A DNA stretch of 23,134 nucleotides from Gemmatimonadota bacterium (GTDB taxonomy: Bacteria > 4572-55 > J002): assembly GCA_003697105.1 (NCBI GenBank), contig RFFQ01000022.1, forward strand, positions 1 to 23,134, in the 5' to 3' direction. The notes beneath the pieces were generated by a model that saw only the letters and a list, made by a program, of their open reading frames with translations, made no database searches and was not told the origin of the DNA. Shown here one piece after another: positions 16,633 through 23,134 of the stretch (position 1 is its first letter; each line of letters opens with the position of its first letter). The translations under genes and the position numbers were made by a program.

Positions 16633-19284
16633 TCAGCTCAAGTCGGCTAGATTTTTTTCCAGCCGAACCAATATTTCCATTGCCTCTGCTTGTTTCTTTT
16701 TCTCCGCCTCGATCACATGAACTGGAGCTTTAGCTACAAAGTTTGGGTTTGCCAGTTTTTTATCGGCACGGTCTAATAGAGTTTTTGTTTTCGCGATCTC
16801 CTTTTCCAAGCGCTCCCGTTCCTTATTCAAGTCGATCAACCCTTCTAAAGGAATGAACAGTTCAATATCACCAACGACCGCACTCGCCGCCATGTGAGGT
16901 TTCTGCGCCTTGGATGAAATCTCCGAAATGCTCACTTTAGCCAGATCACCGATGTAGCTTTGATCGCGCTCCAACAATTGCTGGATGGCTTCATTTTCTG
17001 TTTTGAGGATCACCTCCGCCTCTTTGGAAGGAGGGACGTTCATCTCACCGCGGATGTTACGAATGGCACTAATGATCGCCTGAATTCGATCCATTTCGGC
17101 TTCAATGGCGGGATCAATAAAGGTGGTGTCGGCTTTCGGATAAGGTGCGCGCATGATGGTTTCCCCTTGATGCGGCAATTTTTGCCAGATTTCTTCGGTG
17201 ATAAACGGCATTATCGGGTGCAACAACCGCAAACACCCTTCCAACACCTGCCATGCCACATATTTTGCTGTAAGCTGATCAATTTCATTTTGAGGATTGT
17301 AAAGGCGGGACTTAATCAATTCCAGATACCAATCACAGAAATTGCCCCAAATCAGGTCATACAAGGTGCGGGTTGCATCTGTGAAGGAAAAACTTTCCAG
17401 CGCACCATCCAATGCGCGTACCGCCCGATGATAGCGGCTCAACATCCATTCATCAGCCAAGGTATATGCCAACTGATCTTTATCCACTTGATAGGGGTCA
17501 AAGTCGCCCAAATTCATCAGGAGAAAGCGGCTGGCATTCCAAAGTTTATTAGCGAAATTCCGGCCGAGTTCACATTTTTCGGCGGAAAAGAGTACGTCAT
17601 TGCCAATCGGTGTCAAAAACGCCATCGTGTAGCGTAAGGCATCTGCCCCGTATTCGGCGATGATGTCCAGCGGGTCTGGCGAATTTCCCAACGACTTGGA
17701 CATTTTTCGCCCTTTGCCATCCCGCACAATCCCGTTAAAATAGACATTTTTGAAGGGAATTTCACCGCGGAATTCCAACCCAGCCATGATCATTCGAGCC
17801 ACCCAAAAAAAGATAATATCGGCGGCGGTCACCAAATCGGAAGTGGGATAAAAATAGTTTAGCTCATTCGTTTCCTGAGGCCAACCGAGCGTATTCAGGG
17901 GCCACAACCATGACGAAGCCCAAGTATCAAGCACATCCTCATCCTGTGTCAGAGGTGTGTCATCCGGAAGGTTGAGCTTTTGGCGTGCCTCTTCTTCAGA
18001 ATGCGCCGCGGTGTAAGCCCCATCTGGCGTATAATAGACCGGAATGCGGTGTCCCCACCACAACTGGCGTGAGATGCACCAATCTCGGATGTTTTCCATC
18101 CAATGTTGGTAGGTTTTGATCCAGTGTTCGGGATAAAATTTAATCTCCCCATTTAGCACGGCTTGAAGTGCTGGTTTTGCCAACGGCTCCATTTTGATGA
18201 ACCATTGGTCCGAAAGATATGGCTCTGTGATCGTATCACAGCGCTGGCAATGCCCGACGGAATGTTTGTGCGGTTCAATCTTGACCAAGTGACCGGATTC
18301 TTCCAGCAATTGAACCACTTTTTGGCGGCACTCAAACCGGTCCATGCCTTCAAACAGTGATCCCGCATTGGCATTCATTTTACCCTCTTCGGTCATCACA
18401 TTGATTTCCATCAAGTTATGGCGTTTTCCGGCAAGGAAGTCGTTTGGATCGTGGGCGGGCGTAATCTTTACGCACCCGGTACCAAATTCCCGGCTGACAA
18501 ATTCATCGGCGATCACCGGTAATTCACGGTTGAGGATGGGTAGAATCACGGTTTGACCGATCAAATGCTGGTAACGTTCATCTTCTGGGTGGACCGCTAC
18601 TGCGGTATCGCCTAGCATGGTTTCCGGGCGGGTAGTTGCAACAATGACTTCACCGGAACCCGCCGCAACGGGATAGCGGATATGCCAGAGATAGCTATCA
18701 TGGTCGTGATGGATATTTTCCTCATCGGACAGCGCCGTGCGGCAGCGTGGGCACCAGTTGACAATGTATGTACCTTTGTAAATCAATCCCTTGTCGAATA
18801 ATTTGACAAACGCATCGACCACCGCATAACTCATATCCTCATCCATCGTAAATTTTTCACGACTCCAGTCACACGAGGCACCCAATTTTCGTAATTGTTT
18901 GGTAATAATTCCGCCGTATTCTTCTTTCCATTGCCATACCTTTTTTACAAAAGCCTCACGCCCTAAATCTTCCTTGGATTGCCCTTGATCGCGCAACATG
19001 GCTTCCACTTTATTTTGGGTGGCAATGCCGGCATGGTCTGTACCCGGTAACCAGAGTGTTTCTCGTCCTTGCATGCGGCGCCAGCGAATGAGAATATCTT
19101 GCAACGTATTGTTGAGAACATGTCCCATATGGAGCATCCCCGTTACGTTTGGCGGAGGAATCATAATACAGTAGGGTTCCTGACTTGGGTTCACTTTTGC
19201 TCGAAAAAAGCCGCTTTTCTCCCAATGTTGATACCATTTTTTTTCCGCTTGAGACGGATCATAGGTTTTGGAAAGTTCGTTCAT
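16633..19284 (-). CDS. valS: valyl-tRNA synthetase
   Basis: The protein has 883 residues from the ATG at 19282-19284, with AGGAGG four bases upstream; the seven extra codons of the longer frame cover that site. The class I signature is HMGH (52-55) in PPPNVTGMLHMGH, the usual ValRS form, and KMSKS is at 527-531. The editing domain has TTRPETM (217-223) and GTGCVKITPAHDPNDF. The C-terminal coiled coil (about 808-883; GLIDLNKERERLEKEI onwards) is diagnostic of ValRS against IleRS. It charges tRNA-Val with valine and edits threonine. The gene has a long leader with an internal terminator (see 19285-19557). Confidence 0.98.
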   Translation of the reverse strand: MNELSKTYDPSQAEKKWYQHWEKSGFFRAKVNPSQEPYCIMIPPPNVTGMLHMGHVLNNTLQDILIRWRRMQGRETLWLPGTDHAGIATQNKVEAMLRDQGQSKEDLGREAFVKKVWQWKEEYGGIITKQLRKLGASCDWSREKFTMDEDMSYAVVDAFVKLFDKGLIYKGTYIVNWCPRCRTALSDEENIHHDHDSYLWHIRYPVAAGSGEVIVATTRPETMLGDTAVAVHPEDERYQHLIGQTVILPILNRELPVIADEFVSREFGTGCVKITPAHDPNDFLAGKRHNLMEINVMTEEGKMNANAGSLFEGMDRFECRQKVVQLLEESGHLVKIEPHKHSVGHCQRCDTITEPYLSDQWFIKMEPLAKPALQAVLNGEIKFYPEHWIKTYQHWMENIRDWCISRQLWWGHRIPVYYTPDGAYTAAHSEEEARQKLNLPDDTPLTQDEDVLDTWASSWLWPLNTLGWPQETNELNYFYPTSDLVTAADIIFFWVARMIMAGLEFRGEIPFKNVYFNGIVRDGKGRKMSKSLGNSPDPLDIIAEYGADALRYTMAFLTPIGNDVLFSAEKCELGRNFANKLWNASRFLLMNLGDFDPYQVDKDQLAYTLADEWMLSRYHRAVRALDGALESFSFTDATRTLYDLIWGNFCDWYLELIKSRLYNPQNEIDQLTAKYVAWQVLEGCLRLLHPIMPFITEEIWQKLPHQGETIMRAPYPKADTTFIDPAIEAEMDRIQAIISAIRNIRGEMNVPPSKEAEVILKTENEAIQQLLERDQSYIGDLAKVSISEISSKAQKPHMAASAVVGDIELFIPLEGLIDLNKERERLEKEIAKTKTLLDRADKKLANPNFVAKAPVHVIEAEKKKQAEAMEILVRLEKNLADLS

Positions 19285-19557
19285 TATGCCTCCTATAATA
19301 GCCACGATTAAGTTATATTCTCAGTTTAAAATGAAAAACGGAGACCGGTCTAAGCGTTGATCTCCGCAAAAATTTGGGAAAACGGTCATGAGTCATCTCC
19401 CCGGGGAGGGAATTGGCGAAGTCAACATTTGCCTCCGTGGATGAACCCCTGTATCTGATCTTCGAAGGTCAGGACAGATACAGGGCAACGAACAGTAACA
19501 TATCGACATAAGAAAACTCAAGAGAAGGTGACAAAAATGTGGTCAACCGTCACGATG
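19285..19557 (-). promoter_or_regulatory. long valS leader with structured RNA and attenuator
   Basis: From the predicted start near 19557 the leader runs about 270 nt to the valS ATG. It contains a small hairpin near the 5' end, then a strong 11-bp hairpin (CCCTGTATCTG 19485-19475 with its complement 19457-19447), a GGAGG/CCTCC stem region, and an intrinsic terminator at 19366-19334. The 5'-side CGGAG (in CCACGGAGG) could pair with the CTCCG 3' arm of the terminator, giving a possible antiterminator. I do not see the TGGNACC T-box element, so this is not a canonical T-box. No open frame rich in valine codons is present. Confidence 0.5.
19334..19366 (-). terminator. intrinsic terminator inside the valS leader
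   Basis: On the minus strand, CGGAGA (19366-19361) pairs with TCTCCG (19344-19339). The loop contains the palindrome ACCGGT, and TTTTT follows (complement of 19334-19338). It lies 50 nt before the valS ATG with little room for a promoter between, so it probably acts as an attenuator. Confidence 0.65.
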
Positions 19558-19563
19558 CAGGCA

Positions 19564-19592
19564 ATAATAAGTGCTTCCAACAGGACTGTCAA
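19564..19592 (-). promoter_or_regulatory. near-consensus promoter of the valS transcript
   Basis: On the minus strand, TTGACA (19592-19587), a 17-nt spacer and TATTAT (19569-19564) give 11 of 12 matches, the best promoter in the window. The predicted start is near 19557. Confidence 0.8.
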
Positions 19593-19599
19593 TACTCAA

Positions 19600-19644
19600 A
19601 TTAAACAAAACCGCACCAAACCTTAAGCGGTTGGTGCGGTTTTG
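19600..19644 (-). terminator. terminator of the small membrane protein gene
   Basis: A perfect 14-bp stem pairs 19606-19619 with 19631-19644 around an 11-nt loop. On the minus strand the tail is T-rich (GGTTTTGTTTAATTT). It ends the unit at 19671-19814, just before the valS promoter. Confidence 0.85.
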
Positions 19645-19670
19645 CATAATGATGTGTTCTTTAATGAGAT

Positions 19671-19814
19671 TTAACTTTCCGATGTGCTATGCACTAGGAA
19701 CAAGGCGAGTCCTAAGCAAGCGATGCTTATCCAAAGGTTCGCAACAACTAACCCGCAAAGAAGCAGTCCAAAACCGGCGACAATAAAACCGGCAGATTGA
19801 AGCGCACGTCGCAT
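19671..19814 (-). CDS. 47-residue small membrane protein, unknown function
   Basis: The ATG at 19812-19814 has GAGGAG seven bases upstream (19828-19823 region), and the frame stops with TAA at 19671. The protein starts MRRALQSAGF and then reads as two short hydrophobic helices (about 10-25 and 27-42) with a small charged tail ending TSES. A strong terminator follows 27 nt later and a possible promoter lies just upstream, so it is a free-standing gene. I do not recognise a family. The good ribosome binding site, basic N-terminus and membrane pattern argue for a real gene. Confidence 0.65.
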   Translation of the reverse strand: MRRALQSAGFIVAGFGLLLCGLVVANLWISIACLGLALFLVHSTSES

Positions 19815-19838
19815 TTTTCATCTCCTCAATGTTGGTAC

Positions 19839-19868
19839 GTGATAGCTTTACCATTCCACAAAAATCAA
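19839..19868 (-). promoter_or_regulatory. possible promoter of the small membrane protein gene
   Basis: On the minus strand, TTGATT (19868-19863), an 18-nt spacer and TATCAC (19844-19839). The match is only fair. Its position about 25 nt before the ATG supports it. Confidence 0.35.
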
Positions 19869-20009
19869 TGTAAGTAAGCAGTGCGAATTAGATGCCGGTT
19901 TTTAAGATAAATGCACCGATTTTAGGTAAGACCTTATCTTTTAAACCGTTACGAAACTGGCAACGTGCCCTCGCCTTATAACCATTTGTGCTATTTATTG
20001 AAAATTCGA

Positions 20010-20063
20010 CAAAAATATAGACAAAGACTCCCATTCGGGGTATCTGATCCGGAATGGGAGTCT
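20010..20063 (-). terminator. terminator of sucC
   Basis: A perfect 12-bp stem pairs 20025-20036 with 20052-20063. On the minus strand an interrupted T-rich tail follows (TTTGTCTATATTTTT). It lies 16 nt past the sucC stop. Confidence 0.8.
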
Positions 20064-20078
20064 CTTTTCTAAACCCGG

Positions 20079-21233
20079 TTAATTTGCATTGGCAAGCTCA
20101 ATAGCGTGTTGAACCACCTCATTCATCGTCGTAAACATAGGCAAATTGGCTTCTGCTAAAATCTCCTTCGCTAAATCTTCATTTGTACCCGTCAACCGGA
20201 CCACTACCGGAACATGGACGTCCATGTTTTTCAATGCGGTAACAATCCCGTTTGCCACATCATCACAGCGTGTAATTCCCCCAAAGATGTTAAATAAAAT
20301 CGCTTTTACATTGGGGTCATCTAAAATGATCTGCATGGCCGTGGTCACTTTTTCAGGATTCGAACTTCCGCCAATATCGAGGAAATTTGCCGGTTCTGCG
20401 CCAAAATGCTTAATCAAATCCATTGTCGCCATAGCTAACCCTGCTCCATTGACAATGCAACCGACATTTCCATCCAATTTGACATAACTGAGACCTTTGG
20501 AACGTGCCAAGGTTTCTGCCGGCTCTTCCAGATCGGTATCCCGCATTTCCGCAATGTCAGCATGACGGTAAAGCCCATTATCATCAATATTTACTTTGGC
20601 ATCGATAGCCCATACTTCCTTATCTGGGGTCGTAATTAAGGGATTGATTTCTGCCAAAGAGGCATCGCTACTGGTAAATGCTTGATAGAGCTTCAGCAGA
20701 ATTCCCGCCGCTTTGTTAACAATTTTGGCATCATCATACAGATTGAACATAATTTGGCGGGCTTCATATGCCTGCAAACCATATCGTGGATCCACCGTAT
20801 GCTTAAATATTTTTTCGGGATGGGTTTTGGCAACTTCTTCGATTTCAACCCCGCCTTCTGAACTTGCTAAAATCACCGGGCGTTGCGTCTTACGGTCAAT
20901 GGTAATCCCCAGATACGCTTCCGAGGCAATATCCTTAGCTTCTGTAACCAATATTTTTTGAACAATTTGTCCCTTAGGGTTTTGCTGATTGCTAATGCGC
21001 ATGCCCAAAATGTTAGCGGCATGTGTTTCCACACTTGCGATATCGGGACAAAATTTAACCCCACCGGCTTTGCCACGCCCGCCAATATGGACTTGAGCTT
21101 TAACCATTACAGGCAAACCGATCTCTTCCGCAATGGTTTTTGCCTCATCGACGGTTTCCGCAACGTTTCCGGGGGGGATTGGAATTCCAAAACGAGCAAA
21201 AATCGCTTTTGCTTGATATTCATGTACGTTCAC
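20079..21233 (-). CDS. sucC: succinyl-CoA synthetase (ADP- or GDP-forming) beta subunit
   Basis: The protein has 384 residues (E. coli SucC has 388). The start is the GTG at 21231-21233, giving (M)NVHEYQAK and preceded by AAGGAG with 8 nt spacing; the longer frame to 21284 includes that site. The N-terminal ATP-grasp domain has KAQVHIGGRGKAGG, ASSEGGVEIEE and a metal/nucleotide segment ALAEINPL-like (SLAEINPLI). The CoA-ligase part has NGAGLAMATMD, DIGGSSNPEK and FGGITRCDDVANG. It pairs with SucD to interconvert succinyl-CoA and succinate in the TCA cycle. No sucD is adjacent: the next genes are a small membrane protein and valS downstream and a DUF4412-like gene upstream. Confidence 0.96.
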   Translation of the reverse strand: MNVHEYQAKAIFARFGIPIPPGNVAETVDEAKTIAEEIGLPVMVKAQVHIGGRGKAGGVKFCPDIASVETHAANILGMRISNQQNPKGQIVQKILVTEAKDIASEAYLGITIDRKTQRPVILASSEGGVEIEEVAKTHPEKIFKHTVDPRYGLQAYEARQIMFNLYDDAKIVNKAAGILLKLYQAFTSSDASLAEINPLITTPDKEVWAIDAKVNIDDNGLYRHADIAEMRDTDLEEPAETLARSKGLSYVKLDGNVGCIVNGAGLAMATMDLIKHFGAEPANFLDIGGSSNPEKVTTAMQIILDDPNVKAILFNIFGGITRCDDVANGIVTALKNMDVHVPVVVRLTGTNEDLAKEILAEANLPMFTTMNEVVQHAIELANAN

Positions 21234-21286
21234 GACGCAATCTCCTTTAACTAATGAGGTAAAAACTGAACAAATGATACCCAATT

Positions 21287-21979
21287 TTATTGGTAAGATA
21301 ATTCGATTTTTGTGAGCCGCGGGGGCAGTTCAAACATCGCCGAACGCGGAATAATATCGGTTTCGATAGAGGTAACTTCTGTGACAGACACTACAGCATA
21401 CGTTTCAATGTCAAGCCGATTTTTTGTGCGGAGTGGAATCCCTTCCAACTGTGTAATTGCCGCAAATGCAGGCGGAGCAAACTGTTTGAGCAGGTCAAAC
21501 ATTGCTAGTGTTTCCGGTTCCAATGGTATCGCGGCGGTCATCCAAACTTCGCTTGCCGGCACATCACCTTGATAAACTTGATATTTTGTGCAAGGGTATC
21601 CCAGAATCGACTCCGTTTCATCTGTCTGCGTTACCGTAATAGGGCGATTCGTTGCCGTAGAAGAAGCCGCCGAGCGCTGTGCCATCTCTTGGACATCTTG
21701 AAAACTCATTTCGGTGTACGTTGAATCCGGGTAGATCGTCCAAATTAGCCCTAAATCCTTACGAATAATTGTAATTTCTGCGGTAGTAGCAATACGTAAT
21801 GCCTGATCACTCACCAAATAATGGGTTTGAACCGTCTCCCGCTCGATCACTTGATCACCCTGATAATAAACAGTATTCATTTCTTCCGTATAGCGTAACC
21901 CTGCCTCAAGTTTCAGAGGAAGCGTAAAAAACAGCACTAACATGAGTCGAAGTAGGGATTTCGTTACCGTTGTATCCAT
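21287..21979 (-). CDS. exported DUF4412-like protein
   Basis: The protein has 230 residues from the ATG at 21977-21979 (GGTGGG just upstream). An ATG eight codons earlier, at 22003, is possible. A signal peptide is clear (SLLRLMLVLFFTLPLKLEAG), so the mature protein is periplasmic. The body is beta-rich, with a lipid-carrier-like run of strands and the segment ILGYPCTKYQV, which I associate with DUF4412 proteins. Function is unknown. Its start overlaps the end of the upstream DUF1318-like gene by 16 nt, and sucC follows after 53 nt without an obvious promoter, so the three are probably co-transcribed. Confidence 0.65.
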   Translation of the reverse strand: MDTTVTKSLLRLMLVLFFTLPLKLEAGLRYTEEMNTVYYQGDQVIERETVQTHYLVSDQALRIATTAEITIIRKDLGLIWTIYPDSTYTEMSFQDVQEMAQRSAASSTATNRPITVTQTDETESILGYPCTKYQVYQGDVPASEVWMTAAIPLEPETLAMFDLLKQFAPPAFAAITQLEGIPLRTKNRLDIETYAVVSVTEVTSIETDIIPRSAMFELPPRLTKIELSYQ

Positions 21980-22530
21980 TGCCCACCATCCGTTTGAATC
22001 CATTCGCCGGGTTTGGCATTTTGTCGATTTCGATTGGCAAAAACCGTTTGGATTTCAGGGAAGTCGGCATCGGTCAGTTCCGGGTTGGTTTCAATCACCC
22101 GGCGCATAATGATCTCACGATCCCGATTTTCTTCCGCGACGATCTCTTCCAGACGGCGTTGGTAGAGGGTTTCTGCCCGGAGAGGGCAATCCAGAATGGT
22201 CAGGTAGCCTTGATTATTCTCCCCAACACATCCCTCTGATTTAAATTCAGCAATATCATCTTGGTTAAATGCTTGATTTTGAATCGCATCGAGAACACGA
22301 TTTTTGGTTTGAGAGATACGAGTGAACGGAAGGGGAGTCGGAGAGCGGTCTTCACGATAGTAAAATGAGGCATTCAGCCACATCCCATCACGTACTGGGT
22401 CATACGTACCCTGAATCTGGCGCTCAAGAGCTGTTTTTCTGCCGGTTAGTTGTAATTCTGGGGTCTTAACCGTTATTGAACAACTGGAAGTAAAAAATAA
22501 AAGGAATATTCCACACAAAATCGACCACAT
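21964..22530 (-). CDS. lipoprotein with DUF1318 (YdbL-like) domain
   Basis: The protein has 188 residues from the ATG at 22528-22530; a TTG three codons earlier (22539) is the alternative, and no clear ribosome binding site decides. The N-terminus is hydrophobic with a lipobox FFTSSC, so the cysteine is probably lipidated. The C-terminal half resembles E. coli YdbL: a helix with ENRDREIIMRRVIE, then AKPGEWIQTDGGQWIQR, against the YdbL ending AKPGEYVQGINGKWVRK. YdbL acts with YnbE and YdbH in envelope lipid transport. No ydbH-like gene is in view, and the N-terminal half (PELQLTGRKTALERQI) is extra. Confidence 0.7.
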   Translation of the reverse strand: MWSILCGIFLLFFTSSCSITVKTPELQLTGRKTALERQIQGTYDPVRDGMWLNASFYYREDRSPTPLPFTRISQTKNRVLDAIQNQAFNQDDIAEFKSEGCVGENNQGYLTILDCPLRAETLYQRRLEEIVAEENRDREIIMRRVIETNPELTDADFPEIQTVFANRNRQNAKPGEWIQTDGGQWIQR

Positions 22531-22579
22531 CAGAGCCAAAACCGCACGGGTTAAGCATCAACAAATCCGTTTTGCCCGC

Positions 22580-22608
22580 AAAGTAACTAATTTGAGAGGT
22601 TCTGTCAA
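22580..22608 (-). promoter_or_regulatory. promoter of the DUF1318-DUF4412-sucC unit
   Basis: On the minus strand, TTGACA (22608-22603), a 17-nt spacer and TACTTT (22585-22580), which keeps the three most conserved -10 bases. It lies about 50 nt before the start codon and 8 nt past the preceding terminator. Confidence 0.6.
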
Positions 22609-22616
22609 TGTGGTTT

Positions 22617-22656
22617 TAAAATAGAAAAGAGGCAGCTTCCCCATTCACTGCCTCTT
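22617..22656 (-). terminator. terminator of the small exported protein gene
   Basis: A perfect 9-bp stem pairs 22627-22635 with 22648-22656 around a 12-nt loop. On the minus strand the T-rich tail TTTTCTATTTT follows. Confidence 0.8.
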
Positions 22657-22764
22657 AGCTTTCTTGAACTTCCCAAAAAGCTGCGAGATGAAACCCCACG
22701 TCTATTTAATTCTCGCATAATATTAGGTTAGTTGGTTCTTTATATCATCTCCTTTCCATATTGA

Positions 22765-23040
22765 TTAAAATTTAAAGATATACAATTTTTTGGATACTTT
22801 TGAACGCCCGGCTTTCGTTACTGCCGCCGGTTGAACGTTCACTTTACGAATTCGTTCTCCGGGTTTAATTACCGGAATCTTTTCTAAAGCGTTTTTGATA
22901 ATCCGACTATCTTCCACCTTCCCTTGATTGTAGCCCGAAGGAAGTGCCTTAATCTTATTTTTCGGCACTTCCTCGGGCTGTCCCATTAAAAGGGGAGGGA
23001 GGAGAAAAAGGATAATCAGTGTTAACGGAATCGTTTTCAT
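22765..23040 (-). CDS. small exported protein of unknown function
   Basis: The protein has 91 residues from the ATG at 23038-23040, chosen because it begins an evident signal peptide (MKTIPLTLIILFLLPPLLMG). The frame stays open upstream to 23124 but that part does not look like protein. There is no clear ribosome binding site. The mature part is basic and lacks recognisable domains; it contains ALPSGYNQGKVEDSR and IPVIKPGERIRKVNV and ends KLYIFKF. A terminator lies about 110 nt downstream. I do not recognise a family; a periplasmic or surface location is inferred from the signal peptide only. Confidence 0.6.
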   Translation of the reverse strand: MKTIPLTLIILFLLPPLLMGQPEEVPKNKIKALPSGYNQGKVEDSRIIKNALEKIPVIKPGERIRKVNVQPAAVTKAGRSKVSKKLYIFKF

Positions 23041-23134
23041 TGTCAAGATGCACAAGATGTTGAAGTGTTTAATGCTTGATGTTTGTAGCCTCTTTGAGCA
23101 CGTGTTGTGCCAATAATAAAACAAAATAAAAAAA

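Noticed and set aside
19285-19557. Canonical T-box riboswitch in front of valS
   Set aside because: The leader has a terminator but no TGGNACC-type T-box sequence or clear specifier stem; kept only as an unclassified attenuator.
19508-19625. Short plus-strand frame (MWSTVTMQ...) opposite the valS promoter
   Set aside because: It overlaps the promoter and ends in the stem of the terminator at 19606-19644, with only a weak upstream purine stretch.

Overview
The window looks like chromosomal sequence from an uncultured or lightly studied member of the FCB superphylum, in the neighbourhood of Calditrichota, KSB1 or Marinimicrobia. This placement is inference. It rests on two proteins ending in the NYPNPFNP / FlgD-like type A sorting domain of the type IX secretion system. 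It also rests on clear Shine-Dalgarno sites and near-consensus sigma-70 promoters (TTGACA, 16-17 nt, TATTAT-like), which are unlike those of typical Bacteroidota. Base composition is near 50 % GC, and I see no phage, insertion sequence, CRISPR array or other sign of a mobile island. Most of the window is housekeeping.

Layout. At 1-222 is the 3' end of a secreted protein gene. It is followed by a gene-free stretch holding a candidate structured RNA (about 248-378) and a strong terminator (433-467). On the minus strand come a secreted subtilisin-like protease (787-3543) and a four-gene unit: CLC chloride transporter with CBS domains, TonB-like protein, ExbB and ExbD (7457 to 3706). Upstream of it on the same strand is tRNA-Pro(TGG) with its own promoter and terminator. 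The plus strand then carries a long unit (7858-12389): STAS antagonist, RsbW-like anti-sigma kinase, pyrG, rsfS, ccmB, ccmC and a tiny ccmD-like gene. An unexplained gap of about 340 nt precedes an unusual transketolase-family gene and miaB. miaB and valS converge on a shared hairpin terminator.

The rest is on the minus strand: valS with a leader of about 270 nt that contains an intrinsic terminator, a 47-residue membrane protein gene with its own control signals, sucC without sucD, a DUF4412-like and a DUF1318-like (YdbL-like) envelope gene probably co-transcribed with sucC, and a small exported protein of unknown function.

How the genes fit together. ExbB, ExbD and the TonB-like protein form an energy-transducing inner-membrane complex. 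CcmB, CcmC and the CcmD-like protein belong to haem delivery for cytochrome c maturation, but the ATPase CcmA is not beside them. The STAS/HATPase pair is a partner-switching module whose sigma factor is not in view. The least expected items are the valS leader, the small RNA candidate at 248-378, the small membrane protein, a transketolase with GEG in place of the GDG cofactor motif, and a CLC protein with isoleucine at the usual internal proton glutamate. On the minus strand a terminator is repeatedly followed within 3-16 nt by the promoter of the next unit.
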